Assembly (NCBI GenBank): GCA_003347645.1
Contig: QDFX01000006.1
Span: 124,001-188,000, forward strand
Source of the DNA: Rhizobiaceae bacterium CPCC 101076
GTDB lineage: Bacteria; Pseudomonadota; Alphaproteobacteria; Rhizobiales; Methylopilaceae
Reading direction: 5' to 3'
DNA length: 64,000 nt
Both the position numbers and the translations under genes were made by a program. Positions 54,957 through 63,690 of this stretch are shown piece after piece; the first letter of the stretch is position 1; each line of letters starts with the position of its first letter. The notes beneath the pieces are model-generated. The model did no database searches. It was not told where the DNA came from and saw nothing but the letters and a program-made list of their open reading frames with translations.

Positions 54957-56066
54957 ATGACCAATATCTACCACAGCAAGCCCGCGCAATGGGCCGTATA
55001 CCTGGTGTTCTTCGCGGCACTGGGCGTGATCCCGCTCTTCATCGACGACGCCTTCCTCCTGAATCAGTTCTCGACCTACGGCGTCTACGGCATGCTCGCT
55101 CTGTCGCTGGCGCTGTGCTGGGGCTTCGGCGGAATCCTGAACCTCGGCCAGGGTATCGCCTTCGGCCTCGCCGCCTATGGCATGGCGATGACCATGCAGA
55201 TGCAGGCACAGGATCCCGAGAATGATCCGATCCCGCCGTTCATGCTCAACAACAGCCTGGATCATCTGCCTTGGTTCTGGGAGCCGTTCTGGAATACCGG
55301 CCTCGGCATCTTCCTCGCTCTGCTCGTGCCGACCCTGTTCTACATCGCCTTCGGAAGCATCATGTTCCGCTCGCGCGTTTCCGGGCCGTTCTTCGCGATC
55401 ATGACGCTCGCGATGCTCAGCGCCTGGTACACGCTGATCCTCGACATCCAGCCCTACACCAACGGCGTCAACGGCATCACGCCGCCACGCGCTTTGCAGG
55501 TCTTCGGCTTCGAGATTGATCCCTACAGCTCGACCTCCTATTGGGTCGTCTACACCGCGCTCCTCCTCTGCACGATCGGTGCGAAGCTGCTGACGCAGAG
55601 CAAGTTCGGCCTCATCGTGCAGGCGGTGCGCTGCGATGCCGAGCGCGTCCGCTTCCTCGGCTACAACGTCGCCTTCTACGAGACCGTCATCTACACGCTC
55701 TCCGGCCTCATCGCCTCGATCGCCGGCTGCCTCTGGGTCGTACTGGTCCAGTACGTTTCGCCCGCGCAGATGGATGTGACGTTCAGCATCTCGATGGTTA
55801 TCTGGGCCGGCATCGGCGGCCGCCTGTCGCTGATCGGCGCCATCATCGGAGCGTTCCTGATCCAGGGCGCGCAGAGCTATCTCGGTGACGAGTTCCTCAA
55901 CACCTGGCTGCTGATCCTCGGCGGGTTCTTCATCATCGTCGTCCGCTTCCTGCCGAAGGGCCTCGCCGGCCTGCTGGAAATCGTGCTTGGCCGCATCGGC
56001 GGATCGCCCAGGTCGAAGTCGCCGGACGCGGTGGCCGACGGCAAGCTCGTGGCTGCGGGAGAGTAA
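54957..56066 (+). CDS. Branched-chain-amino-acid/urea-type ABC permease (LivM/UrtC-like)
   Basis: 369-residue permease. The N-terminal GMLALSLALCWGFGGILNLGQG motif, the FRSRVSGPFFAIMTLAML helix and the C-terminal WAGIGGRLSLIGAIIGAFL segment identify the LivM family. ATG 54957 is chosen from the conserved membrane start; an upstream in-frame stretch is not conserved. It is followed 2 bp later by the first ATPase. Confidence 0.92.
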   Translation: MTNIYHSKPAQWAVYLVFFAALGVIPLFIDDAFLLNQFSTYGVYGMLALSLALCWGFGGILNLGQGIAFGLAAYGMAMTMQMQAQDPENDPIPPFMLNNSLDHLPWFWEPFWNTGLGIFLALLVPTLFYIAFGSIMFRSRVSGPFFAIMTLAMLSAWYTLILDIQPYTNGVNGITPPRALQVFGFEIDPYSSTSYWVVYTALLLCTIGAKLLTQSKFGLIVQAVRCDAERVRFLGYNVAFYETVIYTLSGLIASIAGCLWVVLVQYVSPAQMDVTFSISMVIWAGIGGRLSLIGAIIGAFLIQGAQSYLGDEFLNTWLLILGGFFIIVVRFLPKGLAGLLEIVLGRIGGSPRSKSPDAVADGKLVAAGE

Positions 56067-56068
56067 CG

Positions 56069-56809
56069 ATGGGAATGCTCGAAATCCGCGACCTCAACAA
56101 AAGCTACGATGCGATCCACATCATCAACGGCTTCAGCCTTGATGTGACGGAGCTGACGCTCTGTTGCCTCGTAGGCCCGAACGGCGCTGGCAAGACCACG
56201 ACCATGGACCTCATCACCGGTCGCCAGAAGCCGACCTCGGGGCAGGTCCTGTTCTACGGCGACGACATCACCGGGCTCGACGAGCACGAGATCGCGCGTC
56301 GCGGCATCGGCCGCAAGTTCCAGGTGCCGGCCGTACTCAAGGATCTCAGCGTCCGCGAGAACTTCCAGGTCGCCTACAGTCGAACGACCAACCCGCTGCG
56401 CAACATCTTCAAGTTCCATTCGAAGGGCTTCGAGCGGAAGCTCGACGAGATCGGCACGCTCGCGGGCCTGAATGAACGGCTCGACACTCAGGCCGGTCTG
56501 CTCTCGCACGGCGAGACCCAGTGGCTCGAGATCGGCATGGTCCTGATGCAGGATCCGAGGCTGCTGCTGATGGACGAGCCCGTCGCCGGCATGACCGAGA
56601 TCGAGATCGAGAAGACGGCGCGCATCTTCAACCAGCTCAAGAAGACGCACACCCTGATCGTCGTCGAGCACGACATGGGGTTCGTCCGCGAAATCGCCGA
56701 CGTGGTGACGGTCATGCACATGGGAAGCCTGCTCGCGCAGGGCACGATCAGCCAAGTGGAATCCAATCCGCGGGTGAAGGAAGTCTATCTCGGAAACGAG
56801 GTGCACTGA
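56069..56809 (+). CDS. ABC transporter ATP-binding protein (LivG/UrtD-like)
   Basis: 246-residue ATPase: Walker A GPNGAGKTT, UrtD-type signature LSHGETQWLEIGM, Walker B LLLMDEPVAGM and switch His VVEHDMGFV. GGGAGAG precedes ATG 56069. Its UrtD-like signature shows that this transporter belongs to the urea/amide branch rather than the amino-acid branch. Confidence 0.94.
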   Translation: MGMLEIRDLNKSYDAIHIINGFSLDVTELTLCCLVGPNGAGKTTTMDLITGRQKPTSGQVLFYGDDITGLDEHEIARRGIGRKFQVPAVLKDLSVRENFQVAYSRTTNPLRNIFKFHSKGFERKLDEIGTLAGLNERLDTQAGLLSHGETQWLEIGMVLMQDPRLLLMDEPVAGMTEIEIEKTARIFNQLKKTHTLIVVEHDMGFVREIADVVTVMHMGSLLAQGTISQVESNPRVKEVYLGNEVH

Positions 56810-56810
56810 G

Positions 56811-57509
56811 ATGCTGCTCTCCTTCGAGAAGGTCACCTCGTACTACGGCAAGACGCCCATCCTGAAGGACATGACCTTCGGGCTGCCCAAGGGACAGTGT
56901 CTTTGCGTTCTCGGTCGCAACGGCGTCGGCAAGACCACGTTGATGCGCACGATCATGGGCCTCACCGACTGGTCGTCGGGAGAGATCCGGATCGAGGACC
57001 AGGACATCAGCAAGGCGCCGACCTACGAGCGCGCCAAGCATGGCCTCGGCTACATCCCGCAGGGCCGCCAGATCCTCGGCAACTTCACCGTCAAGGAAAA
57101 CATCCTGCTGGGCACTTTCGCCCGCAGCGATGGCGACAGCCAGGTGCCGGAACTGTGCCTGCGCCTCTTTCCCTATCTCGCCGAAAACCTGAACAAGCGC
57201 GCCGGCCTCCTGTCCGGCGGTCAGCAGCAGCAACTCGCCATCGCACGGGCGCTCGCCACCAATCCGCAGGTACTGCTGCTCGACGAGCCGACGGAAGGCA
57301 TCCAGCCGAACATCGTGTTCGAGATCGGCGAGACGCTTCACATGCTCAACAAGGAACTCGGCATCACGCTGATCCTGACCGAGCAGCACATCAAAGTGGC
57401 CCGACGTTTGGGCGACGCATTCATCATGATGGACAACGGGCGCATCGTCGCCCGAGGTTCGATGGACGAAATGACGGACGAGGTTGTCAACAAGCACATG
57501 ACGATCTGA
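56811..57509 (+). CDS. ABC transporter ATP-binding protein (LivF/UrtE-like)
   Basis: 232-residue ATPase with Walker A GRNGVGKTT, signature LSGGQQQQLAIARAL and Walker B LLLDEPTEGIQPN. It completes the second five-component transporter, starts one base after the preceding stop, and is followed 69 bp later by the dimethylformamidase small subunit. A hairpin lies in that gap. Confidence 0.94.
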   Translation: MLLSFEKVTSYYGKTPILKDMTFGLPKGQCLCVLGRNGVGKTTLMRTIMGLTDWSSGEIRIEDQDISKAPTYERAKHGLGYIPQGRQILGNFTVKENILLGTFARSDGDSQVPELCLRLFPYLAENLNKRAGLLSGGQQQQLAIARALATNPQVLLLDEPTEGIQPNIVFEIGETLHMLNKELGITLILTEQHIKVARRLGDAFIMMDNGRIVARGSMDEMTDEVVNKHMTI

Positions 57510-57521
57510 CGTCTGCTGTTG

Positions 57522-57543
57522 CCGGGCGGCTCACGCCGTCCGG
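57522..57543 (+). terminator. Hairpin between transporter and DMFase genes
   Basis: CCGGGCGGC (57522-57530) pairs with GCCGTCCGG (57535-57543) with one G-U pair and a TCAC loop. No T-run is seen; readthrough into the DMFase genes is likely. Confidence 0.4.
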
Positions 57544-57578
57544 AATTCAACGCACCTTATGCGACGAGGAGCTGGAGA

Positions 57579-58022
57579 ATGACGATTTCCATACCCAAGA
57601 AGGGTACGCCCGAGCGGCAGCAGCTTATCGACGAACACCGTCGTTGCGTTGACTCCATGAAGGGGGTCGCAGGCTTCTCCGTACTCGAATGCGGCACTCC
57701 GGGCGACACGACCGATATTTCGGGCGGCGTCCACGACTATCCGGTTCTCAAGCGTGTTCTGCTGCGCATGCGGGGCACGCCGACCAAGGGCAAGCTGGTC
57801 GTCATCTGCACCAAGGTCGATGCCGAATGGCGCATCGGCCGGCTGTCGGGCATTCGCGGCGTCCCGCCGGAATTCGTCAGCGACAAGGTCTACGACGACG
57901 AGCAGGAGATCCAGCACGACATCTTCCTGATGCGGCTCGACGAGATGCCCGAACATGACGGCAATCCGGAACAGTACAACGAGGGTTGGAAGCGCCGCGC
58001 CGACAACTACACGGTGACCTGA
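57579..58022 (+). CDS. dmfA1: N,N-dimethylformamidase small (alpha) subunit
   Basis: 147-residue soluble protein without signal peptide, placed directly before the large DMFase subunit. Characterised DMFases consist of a small subunit of about 130 residues and a large one of about 760, and size and order match here. The sequence shows a helical start (PERQQLIDEHRRCVDSMKG) and an acidic end (DEQEIQHDIFLMRLDEMPEHDG). GAGGAG lies upstream of ATG 57579. The call depends on the neighbour; by sequence alone I could not name it. Confidence 0.75.
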   Translation: MTISIPKKGTPERQQLIDEHRRCVDSMKGVAGFSVLECGTPGDTTDISGGVHDYPVLKRVLLRMRGTPTKGKLVVICTKVDAEWRIGRLSGIRGVPPEFVSDKVYDDEQEIQHDIFLMRLDEMPEHDGNPEQYNEGWKRRADNYTVT

Positions 58023-58142
58023 CCCTCTACGGCCCGGCGCCGGGCGCCGAGCCATGAATCCATCAGCGAGTGACCAAACGTGGCCTTCGCCGCGAAGGGC
58101 AGACACTTGCCTGAAACAGACCTTTGAATAGGGATAACTCCA

Positions 58143-60533
58143 ATGTGCGCCATGAGGCTGACAGGGTATGCGGACAAATTCGGTGTCCACCCGGGAGATA
58201 AGATCAAGTTCTACGTGAATTGCGACGGGCCGGCCGAATACACCGCCGAGATCGTTCACATGATCCACGGCGACACCAATCCCCGTGGTCCCGGTTACAT
58301 CGAGAAGCCGGTCAGCGCCGCGGTCAACAAGACCTACAAGGGCAAGAAGCAGGTTGTTCACGGCGGCTCGTATGGCTTCGTCGCGGACGCTCCGCAGCTC
58401 CGCGTCGAAAGCTTCACGCTACAGGCGTGGATATGGCCGACCATTCCGCGCACCCATCCGCGCTATTGGAAGCACGGCCCGCAGGCGATCGTCACCAAAT
58501 GGTCCGGCGGCAAGGGCTACGGCCTCTTCATCAACGCGGACGGCTGCCTCGAACTGCGCGTCGACGGCGAGACGATCACGACAGGCGCGCCGATCCGCGA
58601 TCACGCCTGGCACTTCGTGGCCGCGACCTTCGACGCGGCGACGGGCGAGGCGGTGCTCTATCACGAGCCGCAGATCGTCTACGCCCTCGATCCGGTCATC
58701 GAGCCCGTCCGGAAGACCCTGTCGACCAGGATCACCCACGAGACGATCCCGCTGACCCTTGCCGCGAGCGTTGAGAAGGTCGATGCGTCCGATCCGCTGG
58801 CCAAGTCGTCGATGCCGGCCGGCGTCGTCTACACCCACAAATACAACGGCAAAATCGACAGCCCGCGCCTCTGCAATCGCGCGCTCAGCCGCGCCGAGAT
58901 CGAGACGATGAAGATGGGCGCCTCGCCCGCCATGTCGGAGCGCCGCCATGTCGGCCCGACCGATACACTGGCGAAGTGCATGGTCGCGTCGTGGGATTTC
59001 GGCGACGGCATCAACACCCTCATCGGCAAGGACAAGGGTCCGTACCGCTTCAGCTTCCGGCTGGTGAACTGCCCGGTGCGTGGCCTGACCGGCTATAACT
59101 GGCAGGGCACGACGTTCGACTGGAAGCACGCCCAGTCCGAATACGGCGCGATCCATTTTCACGACGACGATGTCGACGATGCTCGCTGGGACGCCGATTT
59201 CGAATGGGAGGTGCCGACCGACATCAAGAGCCGCTTCTACGCAGCCAAGCTAACCACGAGCGAAGGCGACGAGGAGTATATCCCGTTCTGGATCGTTCCC
59301 CGCGTCGGCGAGGAGCAGTCCAAGATCGCGGTCATGGTGCCGACCATCAGCTATATGGCCTACGCCAACGAGCACGTCGCCTGTAATGCCGGCGCGGCGG
59401 AGCTGTTCGTCTACCGCGTGCCGATCATGCAGCACCAGAACATGTTCCTGGCCGAGCACCGTGAATACGGTGGCTCGATCTACGATACCCACACCGACGG
59501 CAGCGGCATCTCGCTCTCGTCCCGCCTGCGCCCGATTCTTTCGATCCGGCCGAAGTACGACCATTTCCTCGCCCAGGCGCCGTGGCAGTATCCGGCCGAC
59601 CTGCATCTCATCTACTGGCTGGAGGAGATGGGTTACGAGTACGACGTCATCACCGACGAGGACGTGACCTATGACGGTCTCGCCCGGCTCGAGAACTACA
59701 ACGTTATCATCACGGGCTCGCATCCGGAGCACAATTCCGGACCGCAGCTCGACGCGCTGCACAACTACACGCAGCGCGGCGGCCGCCTGATGTATATGGG
59801 CGCCGACGGCTGGTATTGGGTCCACTCCTACCACCCGGCCTATGACGAACTCGGTCGCGGCATCGTCACCGAGATGCGGCGCTGCGAATCCGGCATCCGC
59901 ACCTGGCGCGCCGATCCAGGCGAATACTACCACCAGAGCACCGGCGAACTCGGCGGCATGTGGCGCTATCGCGGCCGCTATCTACATACCGTCGCGGGCG
60001 TCGGCATGTCGTCGGAAGGCTTCGATATTTCGAGCTACTTCACCCGTCTGTCGGAATCCAACGACCCGCGCGTCAGCTGGGCGTTCGATGGCATCGACTA
60101 CGACGAGAAGCTAGGCAATTTCGGACTCGTCGGCGGCGGTGCGGCCGGTCTCGAACTCGACATCGTCGACACGATGCTCGGTTCGCCCCCGCACATCCTG
60201 ACGGTCGCGACATCGGCCGGTCGCCACACCGAAGCTTACCTCCTCGTCATGGAGGATTTCGGCTTCAACCAGCAGGGTCTCGACGGCACCACGCATCCGC
60301 GTGTGCGCGGCGACATCACCTTCTGCGAGACGCCGAACGGCGGTGGGTGCTTCTCGTTCAGCTCGATCGCGTTCTGCGGTTCGCTGCCCTGGAACAACGG
60401 CAAGAACAACATCTCCACCCTAGTGGGGAACGTTCTCAACCGCTTCATGCAGGACGGCCCGTTGCCTGCGGCTCCCGGCGATGCGGTCAAGTATCGCGGT
60501 CGCGCCGACTACGAGAGCCCCGCGGTCAGCTAA
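58143..60533 (+). CDS. dmfA2: N,N-dimethylformamidase large (beta, catalytic) subunit
   Basis: 796-residue enzyme expected to hydrolyse N,N-dimethylformamide to formate and dimethylamine. Residues about 75-260 form a LamG/concanavalin-like domain (ESFTLQAWIWPT, HFVAATFDAATGEAVLYH), and the C-terminal two thirds carry the DMFase domain with an amidotransferase-like fold (ITGSHPEHNSGPQLDAL, GGRLMYMGADGWYWVHS). Published DMFase has a mononuclear Fe(III) held by two Tyr and one Glu; the likely equivalents are Y407, Y447 and E529 (from recalled numbering, offset about +8). No signal peptide, so cytoplasmic. A hairpin follows the stop. Confidence 0.87.
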   Translation: MCAMRLTGYADKFGVHPGDKIKFYVNCDGPAEYTAEIVHMIHGDTNPRGPGYIEKPVSAAVNKTYKGKKQVVHGGSYGFVADAPQLRVESFTLQAWIWPTIPRTHPRYWKHGPQAIVTKWSGGKGYGLFINADGCLELRVDGETITTGAPIRDHAWHFVAATFDAATGEAVLYHEPQIVYALDPVIEPVRKTLSTRITHETIPLTLAASVEKVDASDPLAKSSMPAGVVYTHKYNGKIDSPRLCNRALSRAEIETMKMGASPAMSERRHVGPTDTLAKCMVASWDFGDGINTLIGKDKGPYRFSFRLVNCPVRGLTGYNWQGTTFDWKHAQSEYGAIHFHDDDVDDARWDADFEWEVPTDIKSRFYAAKLTTSEGDEEYIPFWIVPRVGEEQSKIAVMVPTISYMAYANEHVACNAGAAELFVYRVPIMQHQNMFLAEHREYGGSIYDTHTDGSGISLSSRLRPILSIRPKYDHFLAQAPWQYPADLHLIYWLEEMGYEYDVITDEDVTYDGLARLENYNVIITGSHPEHNSGPQLDALHNYTQRGGRLMYMGADGWYWVHSYHPAYDELGRGIVTEMRRCESGIRTWRADPGEYYHQSTGELGGMWRYRGRYLHTVAGVGMSSEGFDISSYFTRLSESNDPRVSWAFDGIDYDEKLGNFGLVGGGAAGLELDIVDTMLGSPPHILTVATSAGRHTEAYLLVMEDFGFNQQGLDGTTHPRVRGDITFCETPNGGGCFSFSSIAFCGSLPWNNGKNNISTLVGNVLNRFMQDGPLPAAPGDAVKYRGRADYESPAVS

Positions 60534-60553
60534 GGCGTCGGAACAAGCAACAA

Positions 60554-60578
60554 GCGCCCGCGTCCTGTTCGCGGGCGC
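60554..60578 (+). terminator. Hairpin after the DMFase large subunit
   Basis: GCGCCCGCG (60554-60562) and CGCGGGCGC (60570-60578) form a perfect 9-bp stem with a 7-nt loop. There is no T-run, so expression of the downstream accessory genes may be reduced but not cut off. Confidence 0.55.
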
Positions 60579-60602
60579 GCCTCCTCCACTCAGGATCAGC
60601 CA

Positions 60603-61700
60603 ATGTCGCGTCGTCCTGATCTCGGCTATTTCGATGAGGGCCACGACCTCACCGAGGCGGCTTTCTATGCGGATGCGGTCGCGCCGCTCGGCGAGGCGCA
60701 CAGCCTGCCACCTGCGAGCTTCCGCTCGCTGCACTTCTATTTCCTGGAAGACGAGGCGATCTGGAGCCGGCAATGGATCGGCATCGGCGTTCACGACGAC
60801 ATCCCGAACGCGGGCGACATCCTGCCCTATACGATCGGCCATCATGGTCTGCACGTGCAGCGCCTCAACGACGGCGGCATCGCCGGCCGGTTCAACAAGG
60901 CGCAGCATGGCGGCTGCCGCGTCGTGCCGCTGCAATGCCAGGGCGGCAAGAAGACCGCATGCTCGTTCACCTCATGCGGTTACAGCCGCGATCGCAAGCC
61001 GATCAGCGCCACGGAGCTCGGCGACGATACGCCGGAGATGCACCAATATTTCGGTCTTCGCCCCGAGCGGCTTTTCCCGGTCAACCTCCGCAGTTGGGGA
61101 CCGTTGATCTTCGCCAATGTCGATCATGCACCCCGCGCATTCGAGAGCGGTATCGGCACGCTTCCCGTATCGGCGTTCTTCGACAATTCCAGAAACCGGC
61201 GGCTGGGTGAACAATGGCTGGAATTCGATGCCGACTGGAAGCTCCTCGGTGAACATCTCTCCGGCGGATCGCCCATCGAGGAACAGGACGGCTGGATCAT
61301 GGCGTCCGGATTGCTCTCGACCGGCGAAGGCGTCCGGACGGCGTGGCTGTTTCCAGGCGTGATCCTGATCGCGACCGAGGACGAGACTTGCGTCGTCATC
61401 CTCCAGCCGACAGCGATCGGCCGGACCCTCTGCCGGATCAGCGTCTACGGCGCGACCGGCGGCGAGACATCGTTTCTTGACCGCTGGATTGGCGACCTGC
61501 GCCAGCGTGCCGGAGCGGCGGAAGCACGACACCGCGAACTCGTTCAATGGGCAACCGCTTCGCAGCCGAACACGATCGGCACACCGCCGCCGCTTCAGCC
61601 GAACGCCATCGGGCTCTGGGCGCAGCGTCGGCTGGTCGACGGCATCCTGACAAGGCCGACGCCGTTCATCGTCGAACCGCTCTACAGCAATCCGAGGTAA
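60603..61700 (+). CDS. Degenerate Rieske-oxygenase-like protein in the DMFase operon
   Basis: 365 residues resembling the alpha subunit of ring-hydroxylating or demethylating Rieske oxygenases: FLEDEAIWSRQWIGIG at 48-63, ELGDDTPEMHQYFGLRPERLFPVNLRSWGPLIFANVD at 138-174 in two parts, and DADWKLLGEH at 209-218. The usual C-x-H and C-x-x-H cluster ligands read A100-x-H102 and C120-x-x-T123, so two of four are lost, and the H-x4-H of the catalytic iron site after DWK is absent. It can hardly be a normal oxygenase. Other cysteines (C105, C112, C125) could bind a metal. Role unknown. Confidence 0.75.
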   Translation: MSRRPDLGYFDEGHDLTEAAFYADAVAPLGEAHSLPPASFRSLHFYFLEDEAIWSRQWIGIGVHDDIPNAGDILPYTIGHHGLHVQRLNDGGIAGRFNKAQHGGCRVVPLQCQGGKKTACSFTSCGYSRDRKPISATELGDDTPEMHQYFGLRPERLFPVNLRSWGPLIFANVDHAPRAFESGIGTLPVSAFFDNSRNRRLGEQWLEFDADWKLLGEHLSGGSPIEEQDGWIMASGLLSTGEGVRTAWLFPGVILIATEDETCVVILQPTAIGRTLCRISVYGATGGETSFLDRWIGDLRQRAGAAEARHRELVQWATASQPNTIGTPPPLQPNAIGLWAQRRLVDGILTRPTPFIVEPLYSNPR

Positions 61701-61703
61701 GGA

Positions 61704-62402
61704 ATGGCCGTCATGACGCTCGACAAACCGACTGGCGTGACCAACGCCGACGGCGTGGCCGCGTACTGGGCGAAGGACTATCGCTCCGCACTGGCGATCT
61801 TCTCGGAACTTGCGGCAGGCGGTGATGCCGAGGCGCAGGTCTGGCTCGGTTCGCTTTACGCGAATGGCCATGGTGTCACGTCTTCGCTGCAGACCGCGCT
61901 CGACTGGTATCGCCGCGCCTCCGAACAGGGGCACGTGCAGGCGCAGACCAATCTCGGCGCCATGCTGGTGATGGGGCAGGGCGCTCCGGCTGATTTCGAG
62001 CAGGGCGCGATCTGGCTGCGCAAGGCTGCGGAGCAGGGCGACCTCTATGCCTGTTTCAATCTCGCGGCGCTGTATGGCAAGGGGCAGGGCGTGCCGCAGG
62101 ACGAGGCGGTCGCCGCCCAGTGGTATGAGCGTGCTGCGGCGGCCGGCCACTATCCCGCGCAGGCGCGGCTAGGCTTCATGTATGCCAACGGCACTGGCGT
62201 CGAGAAAAGCCGGGTCAAGGCGTTCGTCTGGCTGTCCCTCGCGGCGCAGCATGGAGTCGGCAACGCCCTCAAGGCTCTCGACGGCGTCGTCGACCAGATG
62301 TCGAGCGACGAGAAGAACGACGCGTTCGTCATGCTCGACCGTTTTCGGGGGCGGGTGCCGCAGGATCCAGGCCAGCTCAAACTCAACCCGATCCCGGGCT
62401 GA
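61704..62402 (+). CDS. Sel1-repeat (SLR) protein
   Basis: 232 residues with about four Sel1-like helical repeats between 40 and 200 (AEAQVWLGSLYANGHGV, VQAQTNLGAMLVMGQGA, LYACFNLAALYGKGQGV, YPAQARLGFMYANGTGV). No signal peptide. SLR proteins usually mediate protein-protein contacts and assembly. It starts 3 bp after the Rieske-like gene behind GAGGTAAGGA and belongs to the DMFase operon tail; an assembly or scaffold role for DMFase is a guess. Confidence 0.85.
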   Translation: MAVMTLDKPTGVTNADGVAAYWAKDYRSALAIFSELAAGGDAEAQVWLGSLYANGHGVTSSLQTALDWYRRASEQGHVQAQTNLGAMLVMGQGAPADFEQGAIWLRKAAEQGDLYACFNLAALYGKGQGVPQDEAVAAQWYERAAAAGHYPAQARLGFMYANGTGVEKSRVKAFVWLSLAAQHGVGNALKALDGVVDQMSSDEKNDAFVMLDRFRGRVPQDPGQLKLNPIPG

Positions 62403-62407
62403 TCGCG

Positions 62408-62719
62408 ATGGTCTTCAGCGTCCAGCAAATCAAGTTCGAGTTCCTGATGTACATCAAGGAATTCGGCGGCCGCGCGGAAGATTGGCAGGTTGGCACCTGC
62501 TCAGATCCGCGCGCGGCGATGTTCGAGTCGGGCAAGGTCGACGAGAGCGCCGACATCTGGCTCTGGAAACCGGCGATGACACCGCAAGCGGCAGCGATGA
62601 TTTACCGCTTCATGACTCAGCAGTTCCGGGTCAATCCGGCTCCGTTCAGCGTTTCTGGCCCGGACTGCGCTTGTGTCTTCCTCTACAAGGTGCGCGACGA
62701 GCAGACGATCGCGTCCTAG
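62408..62719 (+). CDS. Small protein of unknown function ending the DMFase operon
   Basis: 103 residues, not recognised. It is soluble, Trp- and aromatic-rich (GRAEDWQVGTCSD, ADIWLWKPAMTPQAAAMIY), and contains three Cys (one near residue 30, two near 87-89 in a CAC pair). It begins 5 bp after the Sel1-repeat gene with a weak ribosome site and overlaps the converging kinase gene by 4 bp at the end. Tight spacing supports it as a real gene of the same operon. Confidence 0.7.
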   Translation: MVFSVQQIKFEFLMYIKEFGGRAEDWQVGTCSDPRAAMFESGKVDESADIWLWKPAMTPQAAAMIYRFMTQQFRVNPAPFSVSGPDCACVFLYKVRDEQTIAS

Positions 62720-63690
62720 AGGCTGCGCAGCCATTCCGGCCAGTCGGGATGGTGCATCACGGTTCTCGCCCGCATGTGCTTCCAGACGCCGTATTTATGG
62801 AAGTCGAAATCGATCGCCGACACCCGTTCCTGCACCATCGCCCAACTCGACCATTTGAGGTCAGCCAGCGCCTTCATCACCGCGATGCGCGCCTCGATCT
62901 GCGGCGTGCAGGACCCGTAATACGCCTCGACGAGCTCCCGTTCGACCGTGCGCGGGAAGAACATCTCTCCGAACCAGTTGGCGAGTTCATAGGCCCGGTC
63001 GTTGTTAGACGCATATTCGAAATCAACCAGCATCACCTCGTCATCCGGTCCGAGCATGAAATTGCCGGCGAGGGTGTCGTTCATGCATGGAACGAGGTCG
63101 AGTCCCGATGCGGATACCGCCGCGCGCGCGTTCTCGTACTGCGCCTTCAGCCAGGCGAAGTCCGGCGGCTCATAGCCATCGAGCTCGGCGATCTGGTGGA
63201 GGTGCTCGTCGATCAGGTCGAAGATCGTCTTGGTCAGGTCGAGGCGCGGGCTGTCGTTGAACGCCTTCAGGCCTTTCAACGCGTTCATCCGCACGGTCGG
63301 GCGCATGAAATCCAGATTGGTGGAAGCGCGGTATCCCTCGACGAACTGGAAGATCTCGATGCCGTCGTCGACGAGGAAATCCACCACGCGCGCGCCGACG
63401 CCGCTTTCATGCGCGCGGCGGCTGGCATTGTTGGCGGCGTTTCGCTCGATGAACATCTCGGTACCGCGGCCCGGCACCTTCACGAAATAATCGATCTCGT
63501 GCCCGTCGACCGAGACGCGCCAGTTGGCGTTGCTGATACCACCCGATACGGGCTGGTAACGGATAGGTTCTCCGGCCCAAGCCGGCATTTTCGCCAGCAC
63601 CCCTTCGATCGCCCTCTCGGCGTCGGTCGCAGCATCTCCGATCTGTTTCATGGAAAAAGTCGGTTCCGTCGTCACAGCCGCCTGAGCCAT
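62716..63690 (-). CDS. Choline-kinase/APH-family phosphotransferase
   Basis: 324 residues of the LicA/choline kinase-like family: nucleotide-loop region PVSGGISNANWRVS near 47-60, catalytic loop CMNDTLAGNFML at 202-213 and metal motif LVDFEYAS at 221-228. The normal His before the catalytic Asp is Met (M203, D205 intact). ATG 63690 is chosen because the preceding gene overlaps it by 19 bp. It follows a paralog on the same strand and converges with the DMFase operon. The substrate could be choline, ethanolamine or another amino alcohol. Confidence 0.85.
   Translation of the reverse strand: MAQAAVTTEPTFSMKQIGDAATDAERAIEGVLAKMPAWAGEPIRYQPVSGGISNANWRVSVDGHEIDYFVKVPGRGTEMFIERNAANNASRRAHESGVGARVVDFLVDDGIEIFQFVEGYRASTNLDFMRPTVRMNALKGLKAFNDSPRLDLTKTIFDLIDEHLHQIAELDGYEPPDFAWLKAQYENARAAVSASGLDLVPCMNDTLAGNFMLGPDDEVMLVDFEYASNNDRAYELANWFGEMFFPRTVERELVEAYYGSCTPQIEARIAVMKALADLKWSSWAMVQERVSAIDFDFHKYGVWKHMRARTVMHHPDWPEWLRSL

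Noticed and set aside
60603-61700. A functional dimethylamine or choline-type monooxygenase
   Set aside because: Two of four Rieske ligands and the H-x4-H iron site are missing, and no reductase partner is encoded nearby.
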